A stretch of 64,000 nt of DNA from Hydrangea macrophylla (taxonomy: Eukaryota; Streptophyta; Magnoliopsida; Cornales; Hydrangeaceae): positions 23,623,501-23,687,500 of the forward strand of contig CM066998.1 in the NCBI GenBank assembly GCA_033977485.1, read 5' to 3'. The notes under the pieces are model-generated. The model worked only from the letters and a program-made list of their open reading frames with translations, did no database searches and was not told where the DNA came from. A program made the translations under genes and the position numbers. Shown here piece after piece: positions 21,761-33,831 of the stretch (its first letter is position 1; each line of letters begins with the position of its first letter).

Positions 21761-23799
21761 CCTCCCCTCCTCCTCACTTCATTGCATAATACACCGCCCA
21801 TCCCACATCAACCGCTGTTGCCGATGACCCACATCACGACGCTGCTGCCGCTTCCTTCAACTGACCTCGCGCCGCCGCCGCCGCCTTCTTACTGCCAGGC
21901 GTACCTCCTATTTCTCTTTTTCGAAGCCCTCATTCTCTAATATCCAGGTTTTCTCTCCCTCTCTCTCTCTCTTTCTCCTATGTTATTCATATTGTTTATA
22001 TATGTTTTTGTATGTTCTTTGAAGGCTGATAGTGAGAAATTTGAAGCCTTATAAATCACATTACTTTGAAATTGTGTCCTAGAAATCACATTACTCTGAA
22101 GCCAAGTTAGGGTTTATTTCTACAATTTTCTTTCTAATTTCCTGTGCCCTCAATATTGGAGTGAGTGTTTGGAAATGATTTTGTTTGAAATGTTTTGGTT
22201 AATTTGTGCACTATTCATTGTCCATGAATGGGATTGATTAAGGGGGATTCACTAAAATGATGAAATTTTGTAGACAATTGAAAAGAAAAAAAAGGAGTGT
22301 TTCGGCCACAACAACTTTTGGGGATACATAGCATAAAAAAAATATTGAAAAAGAAAACAGATCAGAATGATAAGCGCAGTGTATGTTCACTTAATTTGTT
22401 ATGTATTGTCTACCTCGATCGAAACCTGATAACGAAAATTTTATATATCAAAGTGTTGGATCGATACGATCTCCGCCATGGGCCACAGGGCCCTCCCCTT
22501 GACTCTTGGGCCTAGTCTAACGAACCCATTACAATATGAGTCATACCCAACACACAGAGAACAAGTGGCTCCGTCCATAATTCTATATGCCGCAATTTAA
22601 TTGTAAAGACGATTGAGATGTGCAACTTACAATCTTGTGTGTATATGTTGCATACATTTATGATATGTACAGAGAGATGGGATTGAATTCTGATTTATTA
22701 AATCAAATTTAGTTTATGAATTCTTGTGTCTATAAGCTGTACACTACTCTTTCTAATATTTTCTCTTTTTCCTCATTGTCCAGGAATGGGATTGAATTCT
22801 GATTTATTCATTCAACCATGAATCTAATTTACTAATTCTTATTTATTGTATCACACCATCCAACATATAACTGTATAAAGAGTTTAGGTTTGCTGTTTAA
22901 AGAGTTTAGATTTCTCCATGAATTAGCTATTTCCACTCATATTTATATTTTGCACTTGCATTTTTCCCTTTATTTTTTACTCTTTACAATTTGATGCCTA
23001 CATATGTGTTTGACACCCATGCTGATTGGGGATGTTTGGTATCTTTGTGGGTGTTTTAAATTTTATGTGTAACTCCCATTTTATTAATGATAATGTTGAT
23101 TTGCTGTTAAAAAAATTATATTTCAAGTGCTACTAAAATTTGACTTGAAATACTTCTTGACATTAAGCAGGTTGATGCCATTAAAAGAAAAGGAAATTAC
23201 TAAAGTGTTTATATGGACATAATTGAGTAAGCACTAAAAGTTAGTCTCATACATAAAGTGGTTTATATATTACCCTTAAGTTGCTTATTTCTATATTGCA
23301 AGTCATTGCTTCAACTATGTCCGCGAGACACCTTAGAAGCAATCATTACTTATCATGATGGAGTTTTTTGATGTGTCTATCAGTGAAGGATGCCAAGTTA
23401 GAATTCTTTTTATTTTATTGGGACTAAGTTCACAATGCTACTCAATAGGAGGCTTCCTTATGCAATATTCTTTTTGTTGCTTGGTTTTTTACTACTGTTT
23501 TCGTTCCAACTATCTTGACGCCTGCTTTGGCTATGGCACTGCATTACACTGCTGCTATATGGTGATCAAACTACTACATTAGGGATCATTCAATGTTGTC
23601 CTCTACCTTGCTGTTATTTGGGAACTTGCAATTTTCTGTTCTGGAGTAGCTAGAATAGCTAGAGTACTCTTTGCTGTGTCCTTGTTTCATTAGATTTATT
23701 AGGTTCCATTGTAATTGAATTTTATTTCATTGGATGCTAGGATTTTACTTTAGATTTGTTAGTTCCATTTTAGTAAGATGATCTTTAAGTCTATTTGGG

Positions 23800-23953
23800 G
23801 TCTGATTTTTTGTTTGTTTAGGGAAGTCATGTGGTAATATCTGGGGGTTGGATATTGTTCATTCTTCAGGGAGGCTAAAGCTTGGCTTGCTTTGTTGATT
23901 TTGTTTTTGGACTTTGTCCTTTAATAAAATTTATTCTTGCTATGAAAAAAAAA
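23800..23953 (+). repeat. possible LINE 3' end with A tail, copy A
   Basis: The sequence ends in CTTTAATAAAATTTATTCTT followed shortly by nine A (23945-23953), the style of plant LINE 3' ends. No RT domain upstream and no verified target-site duplication. Confidence 0.3.
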
Positions 23954-25909
23954 GACTGTGAGAGAAAGAGAGAACTTGCGAAAATAATCCTATATATATA
24001 TTCTAGTTTTTGGATGAGAACATGAAGGAAGGGCAGATGTATCCTTATTGATTTAATTTGGTCTAATATATTATTCTATCATAGAGGGTTGAAGGTAAAA
24101 CGTAATTACTAACTTGTAGAGTTTCAAAGTAACAAAGTTGTAAAGGTTCAAAGTTTTGAATTATTATGAGTTGTAAAGTTGTAAATTTAGGATTCTATGC
24201 CAACCACCATCAAACAACTTGGTTTTTTTTTATATATCGTTCATATACCGATTGATCAAGCTTTGGAAAAACATTCCAAACTAATAATAGATGTACATGA
24301 CATCTCAAAAAGTATTACTCATTTTCTTGAATTTTTGCATTGGTGTCTAAAGTATATTTTATCAATTTTTAAATGTATCATTGATAGGAGAGATGGAAAA
24401 TTTTAATCATGTAGATTTACCTTTCGTAGTTGTGCAAAATGCCTAAAGGGGGAAAATTATTGGTAAAACTAGGTTTCATAGCGGCAAACACTACATATGA
24501 GAGGCGAAAAGCAAAGAGAATCGATGAGAACAACGTTAGATTAAATGACTTGGGTTGAAGAAGTTGGCAATGTCTCTTATTGGTTCATCTCATCCAACAT
24601 ATAACTGAATCTAATTTAGTAATTCTCGCTAGTTTGTGTATTTTCATTTTTTACTTTTGTGAAAACAGATTCAATTTCCTTTTTCTTTTCCTATTAAATT
24701 TTTTTTTTGTTTTATTGTATCACACCATCCAGCATATAACTGTATAAATAAGGATATATATTATTCATTTAAGTATATTTCACTGATGTAAAACATTAGT
24801 TGTATTTTATACCATTTAAATGCTACATGTCCATGTGAACTACAATTGGTAGAAATATTTATTTGTATGAAACATTATTATCTCATTTGTCGGATTATAT
24901 TGTTTGGAACCATATTGAGTCAGTTTTCAAATGCATTGTGTAGACCCAAACAAATTGAGGTTGGTCCAACTATAGATTTTTTTTACTCATTATATTACAA
25001 TTCAATTTATGTTGTCAATAAAATCAATCTTGCTTAAAATAAAAGAAGCTAAAAGTTGTTGTGGTCCCATCTTGCATATGCTATTTGATTTCATTGGAGC
25101 CAAAGTTATGTGGTCCCAACATGTAAAACTTGTAAGTAGTTTTCTATTCAGTAAAGTTAATGTTTTGGCCATGTTTTATTGAATAAAGTTAGGTATCCCA
25201 ACTTGTGATTCCTAGGAGCTAAGTTCCGTGTATGATTTTTTGTTGTGGTGTTAATACTCAAGGGGCCCTATTTTTGTTCAGTTGGGTGTTTTTTTTTTGG
25301 GTCCATCAAAATTTTTTTGGGTTTGGGATAAGAGGAATGCTATAGTCATTTGGGATAACCATACTCCTATACTTTTTCTGTCAACACACCTGTTTCTCAT
25401 AGAAGTTTTTTGTTATTTGGGATAAGAGGAATGCTATGGTTCCCAAATTTGATTTCCCCAAATGCTATGGGATTGATACCACATGTAGTGGTATGTCGTA
25501 TCATATTTTTCCTTGGGATCTTCTATGAAACATCGTGGTGGTTTAGGATGTATCATAATCTGAATTTGGGACCCAAAATTAGGTAACTTGAAAACCACTT
25601 TAGTTTTTAAAATAGAGCCTTAGGATAGTGATGCTATGTATTACACAAGCCTTAATAAATGTTCTAGGTTTGAATAAACTAGTGGCCATGGTACCCCTCC
25701 CTTTGGCTTTCTATAGTAATATAGATGTTCATGCACACATACTTTTTGTGTTGACCACATGTGCCGTCGAGAACTTGGGAGATTTTAGCACGGTCACTCT
25801 GTTAAAATCCATTTTATTTATTTATTGTCTAATACTACAAATTCAAACAATTTTACTAAACCATTCACTTGCTAAATCATTTACATAGAACTTGTATGTG
25901 TTATTAGAT

Positions 25910-28155
25910 ATGGACAAGAGTTGGATACCATTGACTGACACAAAAATGGGTAGATTGAGTGAGTAATATGCAAATGGGGTAAAATCATTCCTCAAGTTTG
26001 CAGTTGCGGTTAAGGACGATGAAGGTGCTATTCGGTGTCCTTGTACAAGATGTGTGAACTTTCTCCTACAGCCGCTTCCAACTGTCCACGTTCATTTGAT
26101 CACAAATAGGATTATGAAATCATATGTTCACTGGGTGGAACATGGGGAACCTCAAGTCTTGCCTAGAAGTGTCGAGGATCAGGGTAATGATTATCAAATG
26201 GCAGATGACAATACTGGCGGTCCGAATGGTATGGATGAAATGATAGAGGATCGAGTAAGAGGTGAGATGACCGATACGACCAACTGGGAGGAAGTGCAGA
26301 ATTTTGATAGACTAATAGATGACGCAAAACGTGAGATTTACCCGGGTTGCAAGGACTTCACTCTATTGAAGTTCGTCATTAGTATACTTGATGTGAAGGT
26401 AGTGAAAAATTAGAGTAATAACTCGCTTGACATGCTTCTTGAGTTACTAATGAAACTTTTACCACATGGTAGTTTAGTTCCAAAATTGACATATGAAGCA
26501 AAGAAGATACTATGTGACCTGGGCATGTCATACGAGCACATTGATGCATGCAAAAATGACTGCGCCCTCTTTTGGAAGGAGAATAAAGGCCTCGATAAGT
26601 GTCCGGAATGTGAAGAGTCGAGATACAAGATCAATCGTGGCAAGGTAAGAACATCCCCCATAAGGTTCTTCGTTACTTCCCTTTAACACCAAGGTTGCAG
26701 AGATTGTACATGTCTAGGAAGAGAGCATCAGATGGCACAAAGAAAAATGTGTGGATGATGGGGTATTGAGACATCCGGGTGATAGTGCTGAGTGGAAGGA
26801 GTTAGATCAACAGTATCCAGAGTTAGCCTGGGAGCCGAGGAATGTGAGGCTAGGGCTAGCCACAGATGGGTTCAACCCTTTCAGGAACATAAGTACCTCT
26901 TACAGTATGTCGCCTGTAATACTCACACCCTACAACCTGCCACCCTGGATGTGTATGAAAGAGCCATTTTTTATGATGTCATTAGTTATTCCTGGGCCCT
27001 CGCAACCAGGGAAATCGATCGACGTTTACATGAGGTCGTTGGTGGATGAATTGAAGGAATTGTGGGAAAATGGTGCATTGACTTACGATGCCCTGACTAG
27101 TCAGACTTTTAAGATGCGCGCATCTTTTTGAGGACATTACACGATTTTCCTACATATGGTAACATATTTGGCTGGAGTACGAAGGGTTATATGGCTTGTC
27201 CCATTTGTAATGATGAACCATATTCAGAACGCTTAAGAAATAAAATTGGGTACACTAACCATCACTGCTACTTGCCTGAGAATCACTCTTGGACAAAGAG
27301 TAAGGCCTACAACGGCAAGCGTGAGACAAGGACTAGATCTCTCGAGTTATCGATTGAAAAGGTACAAAATCAGTTGGACCGGATGCCGGTTGCCAACTTG
27401 GGAATGTTTTCAAGCAATCATAAAGAAGTAAACTGGACCAAGGTAAGCATCTTATTCGAGCTTCCGTACTGGAAGGAGCGGAAGCTCCAACATAACATTG
27501 ATGTGATGCACGTGGAGAAGAATATTAGTGAAAGTATCTGCAGAACTATGTTGGGCATTGATGGGAAGAACAGGGACGCAGACAAGGCACGGTTAGACTT
27601 GCAAGATTGGGGCATTAGGGAAGAGTTGCACTTGGAACAACGCCCCAATGGATCTTATGTCAAGCCTCGTGCAATATTTTCGCTGACCCCAAATGACAAA
27701 GAAGGTTTTTGTGAATTTTTGAAATCTGTCAAGTATCCAGATGGTTATGCGGCGAATATATCAAGGTCAGTGAGCACAAGAAATGGTAGATTATCGGGCC
27801 TTAAAAGTCATGACTACCATGTACTCTTGCAGCGTATTCTACCCATCGGAATGCGCGGTTATATCGACAATAATGTTGGTACAACACTATTTGAGTTAGG
27901 CAACATTTTCCAAGACATGTGCGCTAAAACATTGAGGATGGGAGATTTGGAGAAGCTTGAGGAAATGATAGTACTTATACTCTGCAAGCTTGAGAAATTT
28001 TTTCCTCCAGCTTTTTTTGATGTGATGGTCCATTTGGCTGTTCACCTGCCTCGAGAGGCGAAGCTTGCAGGACCTGTGCATTATCGATGGATGTACGCGA
28101 TCGAAAGGGAAAACCTTGCATTTGAGAAGCAAAGGGAAAAAAAATATCAATGAGA
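25910..28155 (+). pseudogene. TNP2/TNPD-like CACTA transposase pseudogene, copy A
   Basis: Begins MDKSWIPLTDTKMGRLSE with a TAA at codon 19, then Y-A-N-G-V and C-P-C-T-R-C, the N-terminal transposase-associated domain of plant CACTA transposases. A second stop lies at 26411-26413. The transposase core (Transposase_21 type) follows: C-P-E-C..S-R-Y, K-V-L-R-Y-F-P-L-T-P-R-L-Q-R-L-Y-M-S, R-N-V-R-L-G-L-A-T-D-G-F-N-P-F, Y-N-L-P-P-W-M-C-M-K, F-G-W-S-T-K-G, and H-N-I-D-V-M-H-V-E-K-N. Frame changes near 26640, 26750 and 27125 separate these blocks. Similarity ends after H-Y-R-W-M-Y-A-I-E-R (about 28110), so the C-terminal part is missing. Intact relatives cut and join CACTA ends; this one cannot. Confidence 0.88.
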
Positions 28156-30136
28156 ACAAACAGAGGTTAGAGGCCTTAGGGTTGACGCATTTTCCAGCAT
28201 CTTTTAATGGGTTAGACCATCCAAAATGCAAGAATAAGAAGGGGAAGCCAATTTTAGGGGATACACATTCTGATGATGACTATATACCGTCCGACAATGG
28301 AGATGAAGAGTCATTAGACTCTTTAGAACATGAGGTATTACATGTGTGTTTGCTTTATGGGATGCAACTAATTTTTATTTATAGAAATTAAATTTTATAA
28401 CATGTCACTTATCTTGATTTAATGGAATTAAAGTCTCTACATGTTTATTTCCATTGTATCATTTTTTAGGTAAGTGAGATGCTGCCAGCACGCCGCCTCA
28501 AATTTTCTGAGCCTTCGGTCTCCCAACCGGTTCAAGAGAGAGATGCCCCACTTGAGGGGAATAACGTGCCTATTGATATGAGTGTTTAGGACGATGTTGG
28601 GGGGTCTATCCTTCACATCGAGGATATGGTGGATTCGGTCAGTGAGCCACGAGCTAATAGTGAGCCACGGGTTAGCAGCGATGGTACTTCATCAAAATTA
28701 CTCAAATTTATCACTTAGCAATATATTTTACTTGATCTTTTCATTAACTAGTCGAATCAATATTATGCATTAATTGTTAAATAGGATCACCAACCAATAG
28801 ACGGGGGCCTAGCCGAGGCCTTTGGGCTGACCTCTGAATTGAGAAAGAAGGCAAGCTTCCAGTGCTCATCCCTACAGAGTTTAGGCAGCCGGTGGGGCCG
28901 TATGCTACTACTTTTGCTACTGCCAGAGGCGTACAAATTTGACGGAATTTACAGTGCCCGGGCGTCCAAAGATGGTCTAATGTAACAGAAACCTCAGTCC
29001 TCCCGATAGTTCAACGCCTCAACGTAGTTAAAATAACTCAATATTTATTTATATACTTAGTCCAGATGCGCTTTATAGTTAATCATCTATAATATTGTTC
29101 ATTGCAGGATAAGTTTAACGTGCAAGGTGACGAGGTGGTTGTCAAAAAAGTGACGAAAGCAAAATGCGGTTCACTGCTTAGTGGTTGGAGTCATAGATTG
29201 TACAAGCATTACAAAAAATTGAGAGAAACTAAGAGCGAAGAATATGCCAGGAACCACCACCCGAAATCTTGCATCTGTGATCAATGGATTGATTTAATTG
29301 ATAATAAATGGAATGACCCAAAATTTCTGATAACAAATTCATTTCCATACAAAATCAATAGATAAGGTTGAAGATCGTGAACAAATTAATTTATGTTTAT
29401 ATATTGTTTAATTTTCCATGCAGCACCAATCAGCAGTGAACTCAGCCAATCGAGCACATTCAAAGACCAATCACTCATGCGGCTCGAGATCGTTTGCAAT
29501 TAGGGCGCATAAGCTGGTGCACATTCTTTATTTTTTTTTAATTATTTTACTACTATCCATTATTAATTACTAACTTTGTACTTTGACAAACTAATGAATC
29601 AATTAGAAGAGATCGTGGAGTTATCGATATGCCAGAATTTTACCACTCTTATCACTTCAGTAAAGCAAAGAAGAATTGGGTGAATTCGAACTGCGGGACT
29701 GTAAATGTAAATATAATATCTTTATTATTGATAAATAGTTAGAAGTCTTCAAATTTATATATTAGTATTGATTGAATGTCAACTTGTTGTAAACATGATA
29801 GGAGAATATGATAAAGTTTAAGGAAGATCATAGATTGCAGCCCAATGCAAAACCGCTAAGTGTCGAGGATATATCTATTCAATGTTTGGGTGCACGATCT
29901 GGCATAGTGAAGGGACTCGGCATAAGACCTTCTTCCTCATCTCGTTCCACGGCCACATTTGATCAGGATAGTGAGCATGTCAAATCTCTTGAGAAAAAGA
30001 TGGAGGAGACAATTGCTCACATACAATCTGATAGCAAGAGTCGAATTCAGGAGATGGTTGCGCAGATGGCAAGCTTATATCAGTGGGCTTAGAGACATGG
30101 TTTTGACGGGCCCGAGGACTCATCTGGTGCCGATGG
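28156..30136 (+). pseudogene. TNPA-like (plant transposase En/Spm, PF03004-type) gene remnant, copy A
   Basis: Exon-like open blocks separated by AT-rich introns: 28145-28335 (L-E-A-L-G-L-T-H-F-P-A-S then acidic D-D-D-Y-I-P-S), 28470-28690 after an AG acceptor (R-R-L-K-F-S-E-P), 28785-29010 (R-R-G-P-S-R-G-L), 29108-29362 (K-F-N-V-Q-G-D-E, W-S-H-R-L-Y-K-H-Y, C-D-Q-W-I-D-L), 29424-29515 (S-A-V-N-S-A-N-R-A-H-S-K-T-N-H with C-G-S-R-S-F-A), 29607-29700, and 29803-30092 (L-G-A-R-S-G-I-V-K-G-L-G then a coiled-coil-like K/E stretch). The N-R-x-H-x-G-S-x-S-F-A and G-x-R-S-G-x-V-x-G-L-G pattern is the second ORF of plant En/Spm elements, which binds subterminal repeats. In-frame stops near 28589 and 28835 indicate decay. 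Confidence 0.75.
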
Positions 30137-30184
30137 AGCTTCTTGATAAGTAGAAATATATAATTACTTATTTGATGTACGTTT

Positions 30185-31090
30185 TTTGGAGTTTTCAAAA
30201 GAAACGGAACAAATAACGGGCTTTCAGGGTGAATTCTATAGCTTAAAATGTTGAAAAACACGCCAAAACACCCAAAATCGGGGTATTATGAGTCAAGCGG
30301 GATAACCGACTATCTGGATGCCACCAAACCCACACTTCCACCTCGAGTACAACTAAATAGACTTGTAGGAATAAATGGAAAAAATAACGGACTCCCGGGG
30401 TGGATTCCGTAGCTTAAAATGTCAAAAAACACCCCAAAACATAAAAAATCGAGGTTTTCAGGATCGAGTAGGATAACCGACAATTCGGCTGCCAAAAAAC
30501 GTTCACTCCCACCTGGGGTACAACTAAATAGACTTGTAGGAAGATATAGAATAAATAACGGAATATCGAGGGGTATTCTGTAGATCAAAACGTCGAAAAA
30601 CACCCCCAAAATACCCAAAATCGAGGTTTTTAGGGTCGACTCAAATAACCGACTATCCAGATGCAACCAAACCCAAACTCCAACCTTAGGTACAATTAAA
30701 TAGACTTGTAGGAATAATGGAACAAATAACAGACTCCCGAGGTAGATTCTATATCTTAGAATGTCAAAAAACACCCCAAAACACCCAAAATCAAGGTTTT
30801 AAGGGTCGAGTCGGATAACCAACAATTCGGCTGCCACAAACCCACACTCCCACCTCAGGTACAACTAAATAGACTTATAGGAAGAAATAGAATGAATAAC
30901 GGACTTTCGGGGTGGATTCCGTAGCTTAAAATGTCGAAAAATCCCCCCAAAACACCCAAAATCGAGGTTTTGAGGGTCGACTCAGATAACCGACTATCCG
31001 GATGCCACCTAAATAGACTCGTAGGAAGAAACACAACGAATAATAGATTCCTAGGGGTTATTAGCATAAAACGTCGAGGTTTTAAAGGAT
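30185..31090. repeat. ~171-bp tandem repeat array inside the CACTA element, copy A
   Basis: Five-plus units. The shared TAAATAGACTTGTAGGAA motif occurs at about 30354, 30525, 30697, 30867 and 31012, i.e. periods 171, 172, 170 and 145. Each unit also holds CCCAAAACACCCAAAATCGAGG-like and GGATAACCGACTAT-like blocks. Units differ by several percent. 171 is divisible by three, so long but meaningless minus-strand frames run through it. Confidence 0.9.
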
Positions 31091-31802
31091 AAACTAACTA
31101 CCGTGTATTGTTTTTCTCTTTTTTAAAAAAAAATTATAAGATACTCATGTTATTCTTATATTGTTGATGCAGATGAATAGTAGAAGTTGTGGATTGCTAG
31201 CTCGAGTTTGTGCAGCAATTCACTCTTTAGGTTATGTAGTGAAACTTTTTTATTGTCATGTTGGATGGTTTTTTCTTTGTTGATACTATGTCTTTTTTTA
31301 AGCATAAAAAAATATAAGGCTACAAAATATTTGAGTACCCTTCAATTACTGCAAAAAAAAATAATTGGGGTGATGTATTATTAAATGTAACATTAAGGCC
31401 CTCAATTTCCAAAAAGTGTGTCATCTAAGGATAATCATTACATTTAACAAAAACCGATGAAAAATATACCACTTGTTAGGTATGTGCCTCAAAAATACGA
31501 ACTTACATCTAATATTACAGGAACAAAAATGAGATATCATTTCATTTCATTTGTAATGGTACCCACGAACTGATATCATTTAGGATGATTGATGTTACAT
31601 GGCCATTACTACAACTTATACCATGGCCTATTTGTAATATACCTGGTTAGGAATGCCTAGAATGTGTCTTTTGCATCTAAATGGTGGTGCTCCTGCAAAG
31701 TGGAAAAAAGAGAAATAAAAATGAGACAGAAATTAACCTATTTCCAAGTGTTTCCTCTGCACTTAAATAACGTTAGAAAATAGAACGACTACTAAATAAT
31801 GT

Positions 31803-31806
<4 letters not shown>

Positions 31807-31847
<41 letters not shown>
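31807..31847. repeat. CT microsatellite, copy A
   Basis: 41 nt of (CT)n followed by CGATCT repeats; only 19 nt in copy B. Confidence 0.95.
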
Positions 31848-31850
<3 letters not shown>

Positions 31851-33074
31851 CTCGATCTCGATCCCTGAAATACCATCTCAAACACACCAAAGAAACTGTC
31901 TAAGTCTATATATGGTCATTGCCATAACTAACATTGGCAGTTAAAGTTCACTAACATTCTTGTATATTTGTTTTGCACCTTAATAGCTTAAAAAGAAAGG
32001 AAGAATATAATTAGAGTCATAAATATCCATATATACTTTCTAGGAATTAACAAGCAAGGAAAGTTGAAGACCAAGATCACCAAACATTCCTTCTAAGAAA
32101 TATTGCTCCTCGAAAGCTAGTTTGTAGTTGGCATTTAAAATTAAAGCAGAAGTGGTTGGCATGTCTATATATTTAAAAATTATTTAAGGTGCCAACCCCA
32201 GCTTAGTCTACAACAAAATGGAAAGTAAATTCAAAATCTAAAGACTTAAAAATTGTGGCAATTAATTCTTAAGACTCAAAAACTTTAAAAAGAATTAAGA
32301 AAATTAGATTTTCAAATTTTTTTTTTTGCATCATCAATTTTACTTGCATATTAAAGTTGTTAGCAATAAAAGTATCACAATCATTTGTATCAGATGGCAT
32401 CTTTGTCAGACTTGGATTTGTAAAAAGAAACATAACAACATAACACTTGGTAAAAAAAATCGTATAATTCAAATTTCTAGGCTCTATTTGAAATTTGTAA
32501 ATTAGAGAAGGGAAGTAAAACGGAAATAAAAATTAGAAGAAATACTATCTTTCTTATGTTATTTCCAGTTTTTTTTCTCCATATTTAAATGACAATAGAA
32601 GTTATCAAAATATGAAAATAGCTCAAGAAAAGAGAAAGAGGAGTCAAAATTTTCAAATTTTTGGTTACCCTAAAAAATCAGTGAAATCATTCATTTGAGT
32701 GTGTTAGACTTGGGCTTTTCTCAGACTTGGATTTGTAAATAGAGACTAATTAAATACTAGTTTTCTCAGACTTGGATTTGCAAAACCATTCGTGTGTGTT
32801 AAGACTTTCTCAGTAACCAAAAGGAAGGGAATGTAAAAGATGAACAAAACAGGGGAAAAAATAGATAGGGTAAAGTATCATACCGGCGTTTACCCGATGA
32901 GCTAGGTTCGGATTTACCCAAATCATCAACCTCTCACTAATTGAAACCTAAAAACACAAAATATGTGGTCAAGAGGACTTCCATTTTTTGCATCGGTGTA
33001 TCAAAAACCTCAACTAAAATCAAATAGGCTCCCCATCAAAATCTTGAGTGCGTGTGTGTGCGTGTAGATTTGTG

Positions 33075-33086
<12 letters not shown>

Positions 33087-33134
<48 letters not shown>
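33087..33134. repeat. GA microsatellite, copy A
   Basis: 48 nt of (GA)n preceded by a CA run. Confidence 0.95.
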
Positions 33135-33139
<5 letters not shown>

Positions 33140-33831
33140 GACTGGGACTTCGACAGTGGAATCTGGGATGGTGGTGCAGAGCTCGATGGAGAAGGGAGGT
33201 CCGGTGGTGGCAGGGGTCGACGGAGGAGGGAGGTCCAGTGGTGGCAGGGGTCGACGGATGAGGGAGGCAATGGTGGTTGAGGCATCGAGCAGTGCGTGGA
33301 GGATGCGGAACCCTAACTCTCATGGAGGCAAGCAGTGGAGACCAATGGGAAGGGATGGGAGGGAAGGGTTTGAATGGAAGAGACATCTTAGAGGAAGGGT
33401 TAATGATAGGGTTTGGCAGCAAATTTTTGAGCGCCAAACTCTTTTATGTCACTTTTTTTTTAAAACCTACATAAAGTTTATACTATTGTTATTATTTATG
33501 TCACTTTGTAGTAAAATGACATAATAATTAAATGTTTTATTTACAAAACTGCCACCACATTTTTATTTATGTCACTTTTTAAAAAAGTGACATAAATACA
33601 TTATTATTTATGTCACTTTTTAAAAAAATAACATAAATACTTTATTATTTATGTCACTTTTTTTAAACAACGACATAAACAATCAAGTATTTATGTCACT
33701 TTTTAAAAAGTGACATAAATACTAAAAAAGTGACATAAAAAGCTCATGCAAGAAATAATTATGTCACCTGAAATAAAAGTGACATAAATACAATTTTCAA
33801 AGTGACATAAATAGCATTTTTCCTTGTAGTG

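Larger units (their letters stand above)
21600..25909 (+). other. CACTA internal 5' region: GC-rich leader, CT tract and intron-like sequence, copy A
   Basis: 21620-21960 is GC- and CT-rich (GGCGCGCG motifs, then a CT tract, then GCCGCCGCC) like a plant promoter and 5' leader, in contrast to the AT-rich surroundings. From 22000 to 25909 I see only AT-rich sequence with no conserved coding. It could be the first introns or spacer of the transposase gene. CACACCATCCAACATATAACTG-like text recurs at about 22853 and 24721. Confidence 0.4.
31091..33444. other. CACTA internal 3' region, copy A
   Basis: AT-rich to about 33010 with no recognised gene. TCAGACTTGGATTTG occurs three times (32407, 32735, 32767). 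33140-33420 is G-rich (GGTGGTGGCAGGGGTCGACGG twice), a mirror of the GC-rich left side and possibly a minus-strand leader. No ORF here is convincing. Confidence 0.4.
21270..33831 (+). mobile_element. large decayed CACTA (En/Spm) element, copy A
   Basis: The right end is clear: TTATGTCAC/GTGACATAA subterminal repeats (33445-33820), then TTTTTCCTTGTAGTG ending at 33831. The same TTATGTCAC-type repeats at 21275-21600 mark the left end, but no CACTA terminus is found there, so the left boundary is truncated or displaced. A GTCTGGCGCGC sequence inside the left repeats and a GTTTGGCGCTC sequence inside the right repeats are mirrored. Inside lie a TNP2-like and a TNPA-like pseudogene in the order usual for En/Spm, a MITE and a tandem array. 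It cannot encode its own transposase as it stands. Confidence 0.8.

Noticed and set aside
26410..28231. Minus-strand frames opposite the TNP2-like blocks
   Set aside because: Antisense shadows of recognisable transposase sequence on the plus strand.
30310..31067. Long minus-strand open frames with repeated F-F-D-I-L-x-Y motifs
   Set aside because: They are by-products of the 171-bp tandem repeat, whose unit length is divisible by three; no start context or homology supports a protein.
33048..33524. Arg-Glu-repeat and Gly-rich open frames around the GA tract
   Set aside because: They are translation of a GA microsatellite and a G-rich tract, differing in length between copies; no conserved domain.
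20737..33831. A single CACTA element from the TGCTACAACAAAAA edge to TAGTG at 33831
   Set aside because: The two ends have different subterminal motifs (TTGCTAAA against TTATGTCAC) and no matching 3-bp target-site duplication, so I kept them separate.
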